DNA of 64,000 nt from Mesostigma viride. Its lineage: Eukaryota; Streptophyta; Mesostigmatophyceae; Mesostigmatales; Mesostigmataceae. The notes under the pieces were generated by a model. That model worked only from the letters and a program-made list of their open reading frames with translations. It was not told the origin of the DNA and did no database searches. Below are positions 1 through 11,203 of the stretch, in pieces. A program made the position numbers and the translations under genes. The stretch lies in the NCBI GenBank assembly GCA_009746045.1, contig RPFO01000038.1, positions 1,386,576 through 1,450,575 on the forward strand, in the 5' to 3' direction. The first letter of the stretch is position 1, and each line of letters opens with the position of its first letter.

Positions 1-85
1 GCCATCCTATTCACTGGCTCATCGATCCTCTCACCCCTAACATCCCCCAACCACCCACCCTCCCTTGCTTTCCCCCCCGGGCCAG

Positions 86-3000
86 GAGGCGGCGGAGCTG
101 TACGAGAGTGGTGGTCTGTACGAGAAAGCGGCCAGCATCTACATCGCCAGCAAGGCGTTCCACCTGGCGCAGCCGCTCATGGCCAAGATCTCCACACCCA
201 AGCTACACGCCATGGTCAGTGTCGGGGGGGGGCTGGGGGATGGGGGGGGGGGCAGGCTGACAGGCGGTGGGGGGTGGCGCAAGCTGTTGTGGGAAATGCT
301 GCATGCGCGTCTCTTCCTGCATGGAAACGTGGGCTGCTGTGGTAACAACACGAATTATATTCCATCGCCAAGCTACCACAGTACATAACATGTTTATTGG
401 TAGACAGCTCTGGGAAGAAGGGGAAGGGTAGCGACTGCAGCAAAGGCCGAGAACGGGCAGGGTAGCGACGGCAGCAAAGGCCGCTAGCCGTGGTCTATCC
501 TTGCACGGCTTGCACACACGCATGGTATTGTTGTCACGTCTACTGTGGTTGCCACCGTGGCTTCATTGTGGAACCGTGTGGTGGAACATTCCTTGGTGAC
601 GTCGATACAGGGCATCCCACAGGCACAATGCCTGCATGGGTACTCTGCTATCCTAGGCCACAGCTCCTGGGGTCATGTTTGCATGTAATGGCATCGCTAG
701 GGCCTCATCACTGTCATTTGCATAATGCTATGAACCACTGTTTAGGGGCATTGAGTCATCTTGATTGCATGCCTGGGTGATCGTGGACTGGCCGCCAGGT
801 GTGCTGGATGGATCGAGACATGCCTGACGTTTTCCTGCCATTCTTCATGGTCTTGTTGCGGTGCGCATTGTTGACCCATGTTTCTGTACGGCTGGCAGTA
901 CGGCCGCGCCAAAGAGGCCGAGCGCAAGTATGAGGAGGCTGCCAATGCATACGAGGCGGCAGGGGTACGTGACGGCAATAGGTTTTGTCACATGGTGCTC
1001 ATGTTGGTTTCATACTTGGCAGCAGTGTTTGCTGGCTCATGAATAGGCTTAAATGACATGGCTCGCCATGTGGGCCTGTATGGCATGCTACACCATGACT
1101 TGCATGGCAGCACTAATGTGACGAGGCAGCTTTGCACGAGGTGCATAATGGCCATGATCGTAGAATATATGGGTGGCATGGAATGAAGGGATCTGTAGCG
1201 TAGGGGCATTGGATGTTATTTCTATGTGGTATACTTGGTCAAGCACTTAGTATGGAAAGTTATGGCAAGGGTCTTGAAGTGCAGTAACTCTTTTGTTTGC
1301 TACGCCAATTTTTCCGTGGCACCACCCAATTTGTGGTAGCAATTTCCTCCCTTCGCCCACTCTCGACCACCCGGATGACCCATCTGATCTGCTGCGCGTG
1401 CTTCTGCTGTTATCCTCGTTGCCTCGAACGATTATGATGCTCCCCCTCACTCTCAGAAACAAAGATCTAGCTCTTGTAGCTCCCAGCGTTGGTCTCAGAT
1501 GGCGCCGCCTGGCACCCCACCCTGGCACCCCACCCATCCTGACACCGGAACATCCACGCTCCACTTATGTGCCGTGTGTTCTGTGCCTTGTGGTCTGTCC
1601 TCCGCCAGGACCTGGACGCTGTCATCCGCATCCACCTGGAGCATCTGAAGAACCCGCAGAAGGCGTTCACGCTCGCGCGCAAGGTGCGGAGCAGATGCCG
1701 GCGACAATGCTGGGCCCTTGTCATCCTTGCACCCATCTTGTCTCATGCATGCCAGCATGCCAGCAACGACGGCCCTTTGGCAGAGCCTCGTTCCCTGGGA
1801 CTTTGTTCCAGATGGGGTTATGGCTGTGACCAATCTGCATTCTCTCGGGCCAGCAGCGGCGTAGTGTTCAAAGTGCAAGCACACCTGGCTGGTGCTTGTG
1901 GGTTCTGCTTGACAATGCGTGCTGGTCCGTCTGTAAACTCGCCTGCATGCGAGAACATGGGTGCATGTATTGATACTACCTACGTATGCCCCTTGTGCCG
2001 CCTCGCCTCAACCCTCGCCCCCCCACCCACACACACCCACACCACCACCCCTGACTACCTCCCCCCAGTCCAAGAGCATTGAGGGTACCAACATGGTGGC
2101 CAACTACTGCATGGTCAACCAGGATGTGGCCACCGCCATCGAGTTCCTCGTGCTCGGCAAGAGGTGTGCGCGTGTGGTACCTTGACGTGGTGGCTGGTAG
2201 CGTCTCGCCCTTAGCTAGACAGCCTAGCCTCTAGCGGGGACGTGGGGACATGTCGTGGGATGCTCTGCTGGATCCCATTGCGCATCGCCCACTGGGTGTT
2301 GCGACGAGCATCTCACCTCCGATATCCAGTCACCTCAACCGTCACCCCAGGGAACGCCCACTCGTACACATGCATCCCTGTACGCTGCGTTTGACACGCT
2401 TTGCAGCGATGACCAGCATCATGTTGCTCGTGGGTCTCACGTCATCCCGATATGGATTCAAATCGTATCCTCAAGGCTTACCAATCGCGCCCATGTGTGC
2501 CGTGTGTGCAACGCGCCGCATGCATCTCGCAACTACCATCATCATGTGCATGCTCTGTGCCATGCCCCAATGTTCACGCCATCATGTCGTTGTCACGAGG
2601 ATCCATGACAACGACATGACGTGAAAATTGGTGCATACCGCAGAGCTTGAACATGAGACGGATCATAGCTTGATGCATGTGCGCATTCGCGCTTGTGCGA
2701 TGCGCCCCGTCTCCCATCTACCTATTTGCATCATATACCTATTCCCATCTACCTATTCCCGTCTACCTATTCGCATCATGGCTTGTTCGCCAGTCTGCCA
2801 TGCGCCATGTTCTGGGTGGGTGCGTGCCATGAGCCAAGTCTCATGCCAATCCCCCTCATTCTCCTGTGTGCAATCGCCAATCATCTGCGTGCCGCGTGCC
2901 AGGAGCGAGGACGCGTTCCAGTTGGCGCAGGCCCACGAGCAAATGGACTCCTACGCCGCGCAGCTCGGAACCACTGCATCTCTCGATGAGTACAAGCGAC

Positions 3001-4038
3001 TCGCCAAGTGCGTACGAGGCACATCGTATCATTATAAGATTATTTAACCATTTGGTTGTCGGTGCTGGCATGGTTGGTGGCGTGGCTCATGAGCCCATTG
3101 GTCTGGCATGCCCATGTACTATGCAGTAGAAGATCTATACGATGCAGCGGTTGACATGAAAGGAGTGCGACCGTGCGTGGGGTCCAACCATTCTCCGTGT
3201 TGCTGCTCCTGTGGGTGGGTGCGAGGAGTGCGACCGTGCGTGGGGTCCAACCATTCGGTTGCTTGTCCTGTGGGTGGGTGCTGTCCGCAGCCGTACGTAC
3301 ATACTCCGACATGCGTGCGCATCGCAGGTATCTTGCTCAGGGCTTACTCCCGCCCTCACACCAAGCGCATGGGTCCACTCCCCATGGGGACCTTGTGCCA
3401 GAGCCACCAGCCCGCATGCCGGTGACATGCATCGCACGCAGTACCGGAAGCCATGGGGAGGGAACCGCTTGGGCACCTATTATACATCTGGACCCTGGCA
3501 TACCTCTCTACCACCGCTTCCCCGGTTTTGCAGCATAGCTTGCTGAGGCTGTGGGTTCCCCTGCCTACCCCACTCTTGCCCACACTCGCCGCTGTCCCCG
3601 GCGGTTCTGCTGACACATGTTGGCCACCCCCATAACTGCATGGCCACGCGCACCCATGGCTGGCGGTGGCGTTGCTTGTGTCACGCCCCCTCTGTGTTCG
3701 CCCCCTCTGTGTGCGATGGTGTCACAGGTATTACGAGATGCGCAGCAACTACGGCATGGCGGGACGCATGTTCGAGCTGTGCGGCCAGCCAGGGCTCGCG
3801 CTCAAGCTGTACCTGCGCTGCGGGACGGAGCAGCTCGACCGGGTGAGGGCAAGGACTTGGGATGATGGCATGCCTAGGGACAACCGCAGCCACGTGCTGA
3901 CGGATAACCGAATTAGTTTCACGTCCAACCTAACCAGCCCTGCAACATGTAGCATGAGTGCAGCGTGGTGTCGTTGCTATAGACTCGAATGTCACGGACA
4001 TGCCCGCCCACCCGCCCACCCACCCGCCCACCAACCCG

Positions 4039-4085
<47 letters not shown>

Positions 4086-7000
4086 GCCCTCTCTCCTTTG
4101 TGGCCAAACGATGTCCCCATTGTGTCCAGCACTGGCCCACCCATCTCGCCGTCTGTCGCCATGTCGGATGCACCTTGCGGCACATCTGTATTTATGCTCA
4201 CCTGTTAATAACCGTGTCGTTCTCTCCCACTTGCAGGCAATCGAACTGGTTGGCAAGGCCAACAACGACACGCTGACGGGCGAGCTGGTTGACTTCCTCA
4301 TGGGCGAGAGTGACGGCGTGCCCAAGGACCACAGCTTCCTCTTCCGGCTCCACATGGCGCTCAAGAACTACACCCAGGCCGCCAAGACCGCCATCCTTAT
4401 CGCCAAGCAGGAGCAGGTGAGCGCACGGCGGATGCGCCCAGCGCGCCCTCCACGCAGGCAGTGTGCTGATGACTAAACAAGTAATGATAAGCCAGGTTGA
4501 ATCAGTGCTCCTGCTCATTGTCCAGCCCATGCAACCATGAAGACCCTGTGCCGCTTCAATTCTCCCAAGTACGGCTGGCCATCTTCATCGACACGTTCAT
4601 GTCCGCCCCCTCGCCCTTTGTTCCCACTCTCTTGGGCGCCAGTTAGCATCGTTGTTGCATCCATCATGTTGCCCTCGCCCCTGTTGCAAGGAGCCTTTGT
4701 TGCATGTCCAGTTGCCTCTGCACCCAACATCTCTCGCTCATGCCTTCCCTTGCCTTTTCCGGGACGCACGTCTCCCCCCCCCAAATCGCACATGCCCTAC
4801 AACCCTTGGTATGCAGGAGATGGGCAACTACAAGATCGCGCACACGCAGCTGTTCGACACGTGTCGCCAGCTGGCCTCGCAGCGTATGCACATCCCAAGC
4901 GAGCTGCAGCGCATGCTCATGCTGCTGCACTCGTACATCCTCGTGCGCACACTCGTCAAGCTCAACGAGCACACGTACGTGGGGGGAGGGAAGATGGCTT
5001 ATGTTCGACAGTGTAGGGCGAGGGGTGGCAGGAAGGCCAGGGGACAGAGGGGCAGGGGGGCAGAGGAGGAGCAGCCAGGCTTTCCTATTGGTATATTCTC
5101 TATTGCATCCCCAATGTGAACTATTTGCTCCTTGGCTGCTGTTTGCTCATCTTCTTGACAAGCAGTCGGCATGGCCATGCATTGATAAGTTGACGTTCCT
5201 GTTGCAGAGTACGGTCAACCCAAGGCTAGTCGTAAATGGCCTTCTGCCCCGCGGTGTTGATTTATGCTGCACGTTCCGTAAAGATCTTTTGCTGGTTCGT
5301 AAATTTACTCGGACCATTTTAACGCAGGCCAGGACACAATCATCCTATGTTGAGTAGTATTCAGCCCTCGGGATGCCCATGCCCTCCCCTCCTGTCATGG
5401 TGTGTCTCCACCCTACCTCTTCTCCCCCCTACCTCGTCTCACCATCTGGCATCCGCCCATGCACTAGGTACTGCGCCATCGCTTATGATATGCTTCAGGT
5501 ACGCCCATCTTTCGTGTAGGATGGGAAAATATTCCTCGTCCATCTTACCACCCGCCCCCATCGCAACGCCTCGCTTTTGCCACTGACATGTCGCTGTTTC
5601 CTTTTCCTTCAAACTCTGACCCGCCTTCCTGCTCACGCCTCCCTTGTTCCCTGTTCTTTCCCCCCCCCCCCCCCCCCGCAGTTCGGGCGCCCGCATGCTC
5701 ATCCGCGTGGCCAACAACATCTCCAAGTTCCCCGCGCACATCGTGCCCATCCTCACCTCCACCGTCATCGAGTGCCAGCGCTCGGGCCTCAAGAAGACGG
5801 CGTTCGAGTACGCCTCCATGCTCATGCGGCCTGAGTACAGGTGCGAAGATGACGTGGCCGTCGCGGGCGCCTGCACCTTTATGACATGCGGTTGGATGTA
5901 GTTTATGGCTTGTCCCGCGATGGCTTGTGGCACGATGGCTTGTCCCGCGATGGCGTGTGGCACGATGGCTTGTCTACCATCAGAATATGGAGACCTCACG
6001 GTGTTCTGCCGCCACAGAAGTGCCCGTTTGTGCCACCACCGCTACCCTTGGGTCTGACCCCTCTCCCTGGCCTGCCTTACCCCATCCCTGCCTCATCCTT
6101 TTATGGCACATGTTTTTTTGCACACGTGCAACCGTATAGACCCTCTCGTCATACGTGCACACACATACACAAACATAGACACACAACCGTTTTTTTTTGT
6201 TTATCATCTCCTGTCGCAACACCACGTGCACGATATGTGTTTGCTGCCATCCCCGTACTGGCGCACTGACTGCGCGACATTGCCTGCCGCCACCCGCCCC
6301 TGTAACCAACGCATGCGCAGGGCGTCCATCAATGCGACGCACAAGCGCAAGATCGAGAACATCGTGCGCAAGCCGGACAAGGCGGAGGAGGAGGAGCCGC
6401 TTACGCCCTGCCCCTTCTGCAGCTACGAGATCCCCGAGACCCAGCTCGAGTGCGAGAAGTGCAAGAACACCATCCCGGTAGGTGGCGGGGGCGGTAACGC
6501 CACTTTTAGGTGGACACTGGTGTCACCAATGCGGATAACGCCCCGCGAGGGTTATCCCAGTTCCTTTTGCGTAGTTCCCAGTAAATCCTCAGGCTCCGGG
6601 AGAAGCCTTTATATTCTCCTGGGCTATCGGGGGGTGCAACCTACCCCCACACCTGTCATCATGGCCGAGCGGACAGACATCTTGGATAGTCCGGATGACG
6701 CCGAGTCGCTATCTGCGACTCCAGACCTGGTCGAGTGAGTCGCACCACTTGCCTTTGCGGGTGAAGTACCTGCGTAGAAAAGTACCTCATCGGGTACTCC
6801 GTGGAATGCCTTTAAGTGCATGCTCACGCACTTACTTAGTTCCCAGGGGGGTTGGGTAGAAGAAGGGCATGGCTTTCTCTTGAAAGAACAAAAAGCAGGA
6901 GGTCGTGTCCTTTTTTATTCAGGTGGTACGGATGAATTGCTATGCTCACATCACACAAGCATTATGTGACGCCAACCAACATGACGACCGCATCTACCTT

Positions 7001-8100
7001 GGGTCTAACTGGTCTGATTAAACAATCAAGCAGGCCTTGATCCACTATCTCAGCAAATGAGCTGAGACCTTCCCTGAACATGACGCCCCGAGCAATGTGT
7101 CTTGAACCTGACAAAGGGGTTGAGAGAAGGGGCCCCACATTAAAAGGGACTAGTCAAGCTTCCATTGGCGCATACGGACGCGCTGGCATGACTCTGCATG
7201 CTCTTCTGTGCCGGGATAAAACATGTTTGGCGTTGGTGCGCGCCGTAGACCACATCCATATTAATACAGTCAAACACGGGTGTGTCCTGTGTCTGAATCA
7301 GATGTCTGGCCTGCGCTGGTTGTCTCAGTGGTATCGCCTAGTTACGCCCCGCATCACACCGTCACGTGTGCATGGTACGGCGTTGTTGATGGCCCACAAG
7401 AGAGTGTCATTGCTTAGCAATAGAGTGTGTTCCTCTGTGTATGTCTGCACGCACGCCTGTGTTTGCTCACTTCCATTTCCCCTGCTTATTCTTGCATCCG
7501 CAATTTTTGGTCCCGCAGTACTGCATCGCTTCCGGCAAGCACATGGTGCTGGGCGACTGGACCGAGTGCCCGCAATGCGCGTTCCCGGCCATCGGCTCGG
7601 AGCTGGTCAAGGTGAGGAGACAGCACAGGGCGTTGTCAAGTGGTGGGCCCATCCCCATCCGGGCCTGCTAGTAGGCTACAGCGGGTGCCTTCATACATTC
7701 ACTTGCCACTCACTTGGGGGTGTGCGATGTTAGTGGAAGAGGGGGTGGTCTGGTCGGAACATAGAAATACACACAGCCTAGCATCCAATTGCCTCTGCAA
7801 TATCCATCCATTCCACGGAATATTGTGCCATGTTTGGCTGAATGCTGTTATAGTTGGCTGCATGCACTTTGAATTAACCACCTGTAGCTGCGGCGTCTCT
7901 TTTCTCTAACTTGTCTTAACTTGGTGTCTTGCTTTGTGCTCCTTTGAAATTTTTCCTCACAGGTCATTGCCTCTGAGAAGGTTTGCCCCATGTGCTCCCT
8001 CCCGGTGTCCCTCAACTCCATCGTCAAGGTGGATGACCCGATCGCGAAGCTGAAGAGCAGTGAGGCACCCCTGTCACCAAAGGCGGGGGGAACGAAGTAG
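86..8100 (+). CDS. IFT144: WDR19/IFT144, intraflagellar transport complex A subunit (C-terminal 12 exons; 5' part outside window)
   Basis: IFT144/WDR19 is a core subunit of the IFT-A complex, which carries out retrograde transport and membrane-cargo entry in cilia. Exons in phase: 86-214, 899-964, 1609-1683, 2069-2163, 2903-3007, 3728-3842, 4237-4416, 4817-4974, 5682-5840, 6321-6477, 7519-7611 and 7963-8100 (TAG stop). They total 1470 nt, or 489 residues. The first exons encode TPR-like helical repeats ([55 protein letters not shown]). The end is the cysteine-rich WDR19 tail: [10 protein letters not shown] with CEKCKNTIP, then YCIASGKHM with ECPQCAFPA, then CPMCSLPV, matching the zinc-binding C-terminus of animal WDR19 in order and spacing. 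The N-terminal WD40 propellers are missing because the window starts inside an intron. Every junction is GT-AG and the frame is unbroken, so the gene looks functional. Confidence 0.94.
3166..3285. repeat. Two-copy ~60-bp tandem duplication in an IFT144 intron
   Basis: Two adjacent copies of a roughly 60-bp unit begin with GGAGTGCGACCGTGCGTGGG and end with CTGTGGGTGGGTGC. They lie in the intron between the exons ending at 3007 and starting at 3728. No exon sequence is included. Confidence 0.7.
4040..4083. repeat. (CA)n microsatellite in an IFT144 intron
   Basis: About 22 uninterrupted CA dinucleotides follow a CCCGCCCA-rich tract, in the intron between exons 3728-3842 and 4237-4416. Confidence 0.9.
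6478..7518 (+). other. Large (1.04 kb) IFT144 intron without a recognisable gene
   Basis: This is the longest IFT144 intron in the window, between the exon coding the CX2C pairs and the one starting YCIASGKHM. It contains a short open frame beginning [16 protein letters not shown] near 6661 and a small imperfect palindrome near 6511. Neither resembles a known family, and I see no transposon termini. Confidence 0.5.
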
Positions 8101-9465
8101 GAGTGTTGACAATGCCAGCAATTGCGACACACTGCTAGCAGCAGACTCATCCCCTGGTAGCATATCATTAACAAGCTGTACATCTCAGCAATAGAAATTG
8201 GAGATTACTCAGGGTAGCCAATGTTGTTTTGGAAGAGCAGCATTTGAGGCGCTCGAAAGTGGCTTGCAGCATCCGATAATGGCTGTGAACTAACGAGCTA
8301 ACAGAGTACGCTTATTCCTGCAAGAGGCACATCACAAAGTTTGTAGCCTCGTTATAAATGCAATTTTGTCCAGTGAAGTCTGCCGCCACGCACCAATCAA
8401 CAAGCCTTTTGATGTACATACGTATAAGTTTGTGATTGATCGCAGTCGAGGCAAAGCAGCTAGTGCATGAGCGTCTGATTGTCTCCTTAAAATTAATACT
8501 GTCCGGCCAGTATCATTGGCTTGGAGAAAATTGTTGTGGCCCATATGCAGTCTAGATCCTTTCCAGACCTGATGCATCAGTGGGCCGGCAGCGATGTTGC
8601 TGCGTGTCGTTGCCATATGTATAGTTTTGTACCCTGTGTTCGCTTGCATGATCCTTGCATGCCATTCTCAGATTATTGTCTATAGGGTTCTTCCTCTTTC
8701 GGGGCTTTCCTTATCTTCAAGGTGACGGTTCCGGCGCGAATTTTTTGGCGCTGAAAAAATTCGCGGTACGGGCCCGTCCGTACCGTGAAAAAGTGACCAG
8801 TGCACGGTGTGCGCACCCCTACAGGAGCTGGCCTTGCGACGTGCTTTCATGCAGGCAGAGCAGAAAAAGATAGCTCACGGAATGCAGAGAAACTGTGCGA
8901 ATCTTAAAGACGATAAGTTTATGGTTACTTCTTAGCGGAGTTGGTGCCTCACAGCACCGCGAGCCCCGCCAAATTTTTACATAAATTACTGTCCGGATTT
9001 CGTCCGAGATCTAGATTTTTCCCGCGCTGCGAGAGACGAAAACACCCATGGCGGTCGAGCATCAGCTAGCGCTCTGAAACTTGCGTCATTTCAGTCGCCC
9101 GAGGTGTCAAAACGAAGCTTACATCACGACTAATCCATGGAATAACTTTGAAATGATATGCGCTGTGGTTGCGACGAGGGCATTGGACGGGACAAACATT
9201 TTTTTTGCAGCGCAACAGTTTTTTCGCAAACTCCAGATTTCTCGGTGGTACGTGTCTCAAGGTCCTGGATACGGGAGGAAATGAAAATCCCGGCACGATA
9301 ATTCAGCTTGTTCGTTATAATGTTCCCGAAAACTTAAGTGTGTCCGTTTTTTTAGTTTCGCTTTTAATTTTTCGGCATTGACGTGAATAAATACGGGGGT
9401 GTGAAATTCGTCTGTTTCTTGCTTCGTGCAATGCATATATCTTTGTCGTAAGATAATCAGCTCTT
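8101..9465. other. Intergenic region downstream of IFT144, no gene recognised
   Basis: The stretch is more AT-rich than the gene and lacks long open frames with family resemblance. Two adjacent perfect hairpins near 8735-8785 are listed separately. I see no obvious chlorophyte TGTAA polyadenylation signal close to the IFT144 stop. Confidence 0.5.
8735..8785. other. Two abutting perfect hairpins
   Basis: Hairpin 1 has a 12-bp perfect stem (CGCGAATTTTTT at 8735-8746 with AAAAAATTCGCG at 8754-8765) and a 7-nt loop. Hairpin 2 follows with shared edge bases: an 8-bp stem CGGTACGG/CCGTACCG (8764-8771 with 8778-8785) and a 6-nt loop. They could be a terminator-like or transposon-end structure. No coding context explains them. 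Confidence 0.6.
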
Positions 9466-9600
9466 TAGGCTAAGCCCGACCTTCCTAACTGCCCAGCCTG
9501 CGGCAACAAGCCAGCAGGACATATGGCGTGCCCAAGGTTCCGCGCAAAGGCCGCTAATGGTCTTCCGGATGTGCAGTAAGTGCGGTAAAAGCTGCGAAAA

Positions 9601-10695
9601 TTGCTTATAATGCCTGTAGAAAGCTCTTTGCGACAGTGTTTTCCAATCGACAGTGTTTTCCCATGCCCTTTACAGAAGGGTGTGTGGCAGGGCTGCGTGC
9701 TGTCGCCCTACCTGTTCATTATTGTTGTCGAATACGTAATGATTCAGGCGCGCAAGCGATTTGCCCGCATCGTGGGCAGGGAACCAGGAGTGCAGGTTGC
9801 TAACAAATTCTGGCATGGCGATGCGGACACGGAGATTTGGCTGGCAGACATTATCTACGCAGACGACACCACCCTCTTCGAGGACACTGGGCACGTGCAG
9901 ACATGGCTTGACTGCCTGGCTCTCGAGGCCCGTGCAGTGGGGCTTGAGGTCAGCAAGAAGACAGAGGCCCTGGCGGTTGGGCTCACCAACTCACCGCCGC
10001 CCCTCTATCTCCGGCTAGACGGCTCTCGAGTCCTGTATCGGGACCGCGTTAAGCTGCTGGGCAGCCTGCTCCCCAGCTGCGAGGTTGATGTGGACCATCG
10101 CATCTCCCTCGCCTGGCACGCTTTACGCCAGTACCGGGCCCTGTGGCGCAAGCCCCTGGGCAAGATCGAGAAACAGGACCTGTTCAAGGTCCTCGTCCTT
10201 CCTGTTCTCACGTATGGGGCCGAGACGTGGACCCTCACCGCCGACCTGGCCCGCAAGCTGGACGGCGCGGTCACCAGCATGCTGCGTTCCATTTTCAGAG
10301 TAGGATATGCTGCTCATGTCCGCAATGAGGACCTGTACCAGGGCATGCCCTATATCACCAGCACCATTAAGCAGCGACGCCTGCAGCTAGTAGGGCACCT
10401 AGCTCGCACCAACCAGGTAGACACCTCACGTGGCCCCCCCGCAGGACTGCGACCAGCCCAGCCTGGCCGGCACCTCCTGACGTGGGCCGGGCCCAGTGAT
10501 GTTAGACGCCGCAAGGCCCGCACCTTCAAAGAACAGCTAGTCGAGGACATGGGGGGCATAGGCCTCTCTGTGATTTGGAAGAAGATGATGGACAAGGCCA
10601 AGTGGGCCCAGGTCATAGAGGACAACGAGCCCCCCCCAGTGGGGAAGCGCCCGCGTGTGCAATCCCGTGGGAGGCACGCCAGACAGCTCCCCTAG
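9601..10695 (+). pseudogene. LINE reverse transcriptase fragment (C-terminal half)
   Basis: The open frame gives 364 residues. It contains the LINE RT block with GVWQGCVLSPYLF and the catalytic box YADD (in ADIIYADDTTLF), then KLLGSLL, then the C-terminal thumb region typical of non-LTR elements (YGAETWTLT, RRLQLVGHLART). The part of RT before the GVWQGC block, including the first catalytic aspartate region, is absent, so the copy is truncated although its frame is intact. The first residues (MLIMPVESSLRQ) are probably not a genuine start. The nearest families by this C-terminal pattern are RTE/Jockey-like LINEs, which is inference. Confidence 0.82.
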
Positions 10696-10826
10696 GGCAG
10701 CGTGCGGCTGTCTAGATAGATGTTGTAGTTAGAATGCTGTTAGATAGATGTAGTATGTAGCCGATGTAGATAGATTAGACCGGTAGGAATGTTTGCACCC
10801 ATCCATCCATCCATCCATCCATCGGG

Positions 10827-10883
10827 GTTAATGCTCCGTGACTCCCCAACGGGAGCACGAGTCTAATTAATTAATTAATTAAT
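10827..10883 (+). repeat. LINE 3' terminal hairpin and TAAT tail
   Basis: GTGACTCCCC-AAC-GGGAGCAC can fold into a stem with one bulged A and is followed by five TAAT/TTAA units. In non-LTR elements such 3' hairpins are often what the reverse transcriptase recognises, and tails of short repeats form during target-primed reverse transcription. Confidence 0.7.
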
Positions 10884-11026
10884 TTCCAATCGAGTTCATT
10901 GTTCTTTTGACGCTAGATATAAAAGGCAAAGGGGCCATCGTTTTAATTAGACGGCAGCGCGGCTTCGAGATGTGATGGGTCAGGCAGACGACCTCGCCAC
11001 GACAGGCTGGGCTCAAGCTTCGCATC

Positions 11027-11116
11027 TCCCGGCAGCCAGAAAGAAGCCGGAGACGTCCGTCCTATAGTCAGCAAAATTGGTGCGAGAGGTCCCCAGTTCG
11101 ATTCCGGTCGCCGGGA
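11027..11116 (+). repeat. tRNA-like sequence (tRNA pseudogene or tRNA-derived SINE head)
   Basis: The segment has a B-box/T-loop-like run (CCAGTTCGATTCCGG, 11093-11107) followed by GCCGGGA (11110-11116), which pairs with TCCCGGC at 11027-11033 as a 7-bp acceptor-like stem. A weak A-box-like TATAGTCAG...TTGG precedes the B box. No normal anticodon arm can be drawn, so it is not called as a functional tRNA. Confidence 0.35.
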
Positions 11117-11160
11117 TTCATTTGCAGATCGCGTTTTTCCGCGTTTTCCGCGGCCCGGCA

Positions 11161-11203
11161 CTGAACGCAAATGGTTTTCACCTTTGCGGAGTGCCTGATC
11201 AGA
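11161..11203 (+). repeat. 43-bp dispersed repeat, copy 1
   Basis: The 43 bp starting CTGAACGCAAATGGTTTTCA recur identically at 18032-18074. Both copies lie within a few hundred bases of a LINE 3' hairpin. No family is recognised. Confidence 0.75.

Larger units (their letters stand above)
9466..10883 (+). mobile_element. 5'-truncated non-LTR retrotransposon (LINE)
   Basis: The element holds, in one frame broken by stops, a zinc-knuckle-like segment (9481-9579; C-X2-C-X6-H-X3-C around CPACGNKPAGHMAC) and then a reverse transcriptase fragment. It ends in a 3' UTR with an ATCC run (10797-10820), a short hairpin (GTGACTCCCC / GGGAGCAC) and a TAAT-rich tail. The same 3' hairpin plus tetranucleotide tail recurs at 17650-17697 and, altered, at 17968-18000, so it is the family's 3' end. 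The RT fingers and the endonuclease are missing, so this copy cannot move by itself. Confidence 0.8.

Noticed and set aside
11027-11116. Functional tRNA gene
   Set aside because: No proper D arm or anticodon arm can be drawn, and the T stem is imperfect.
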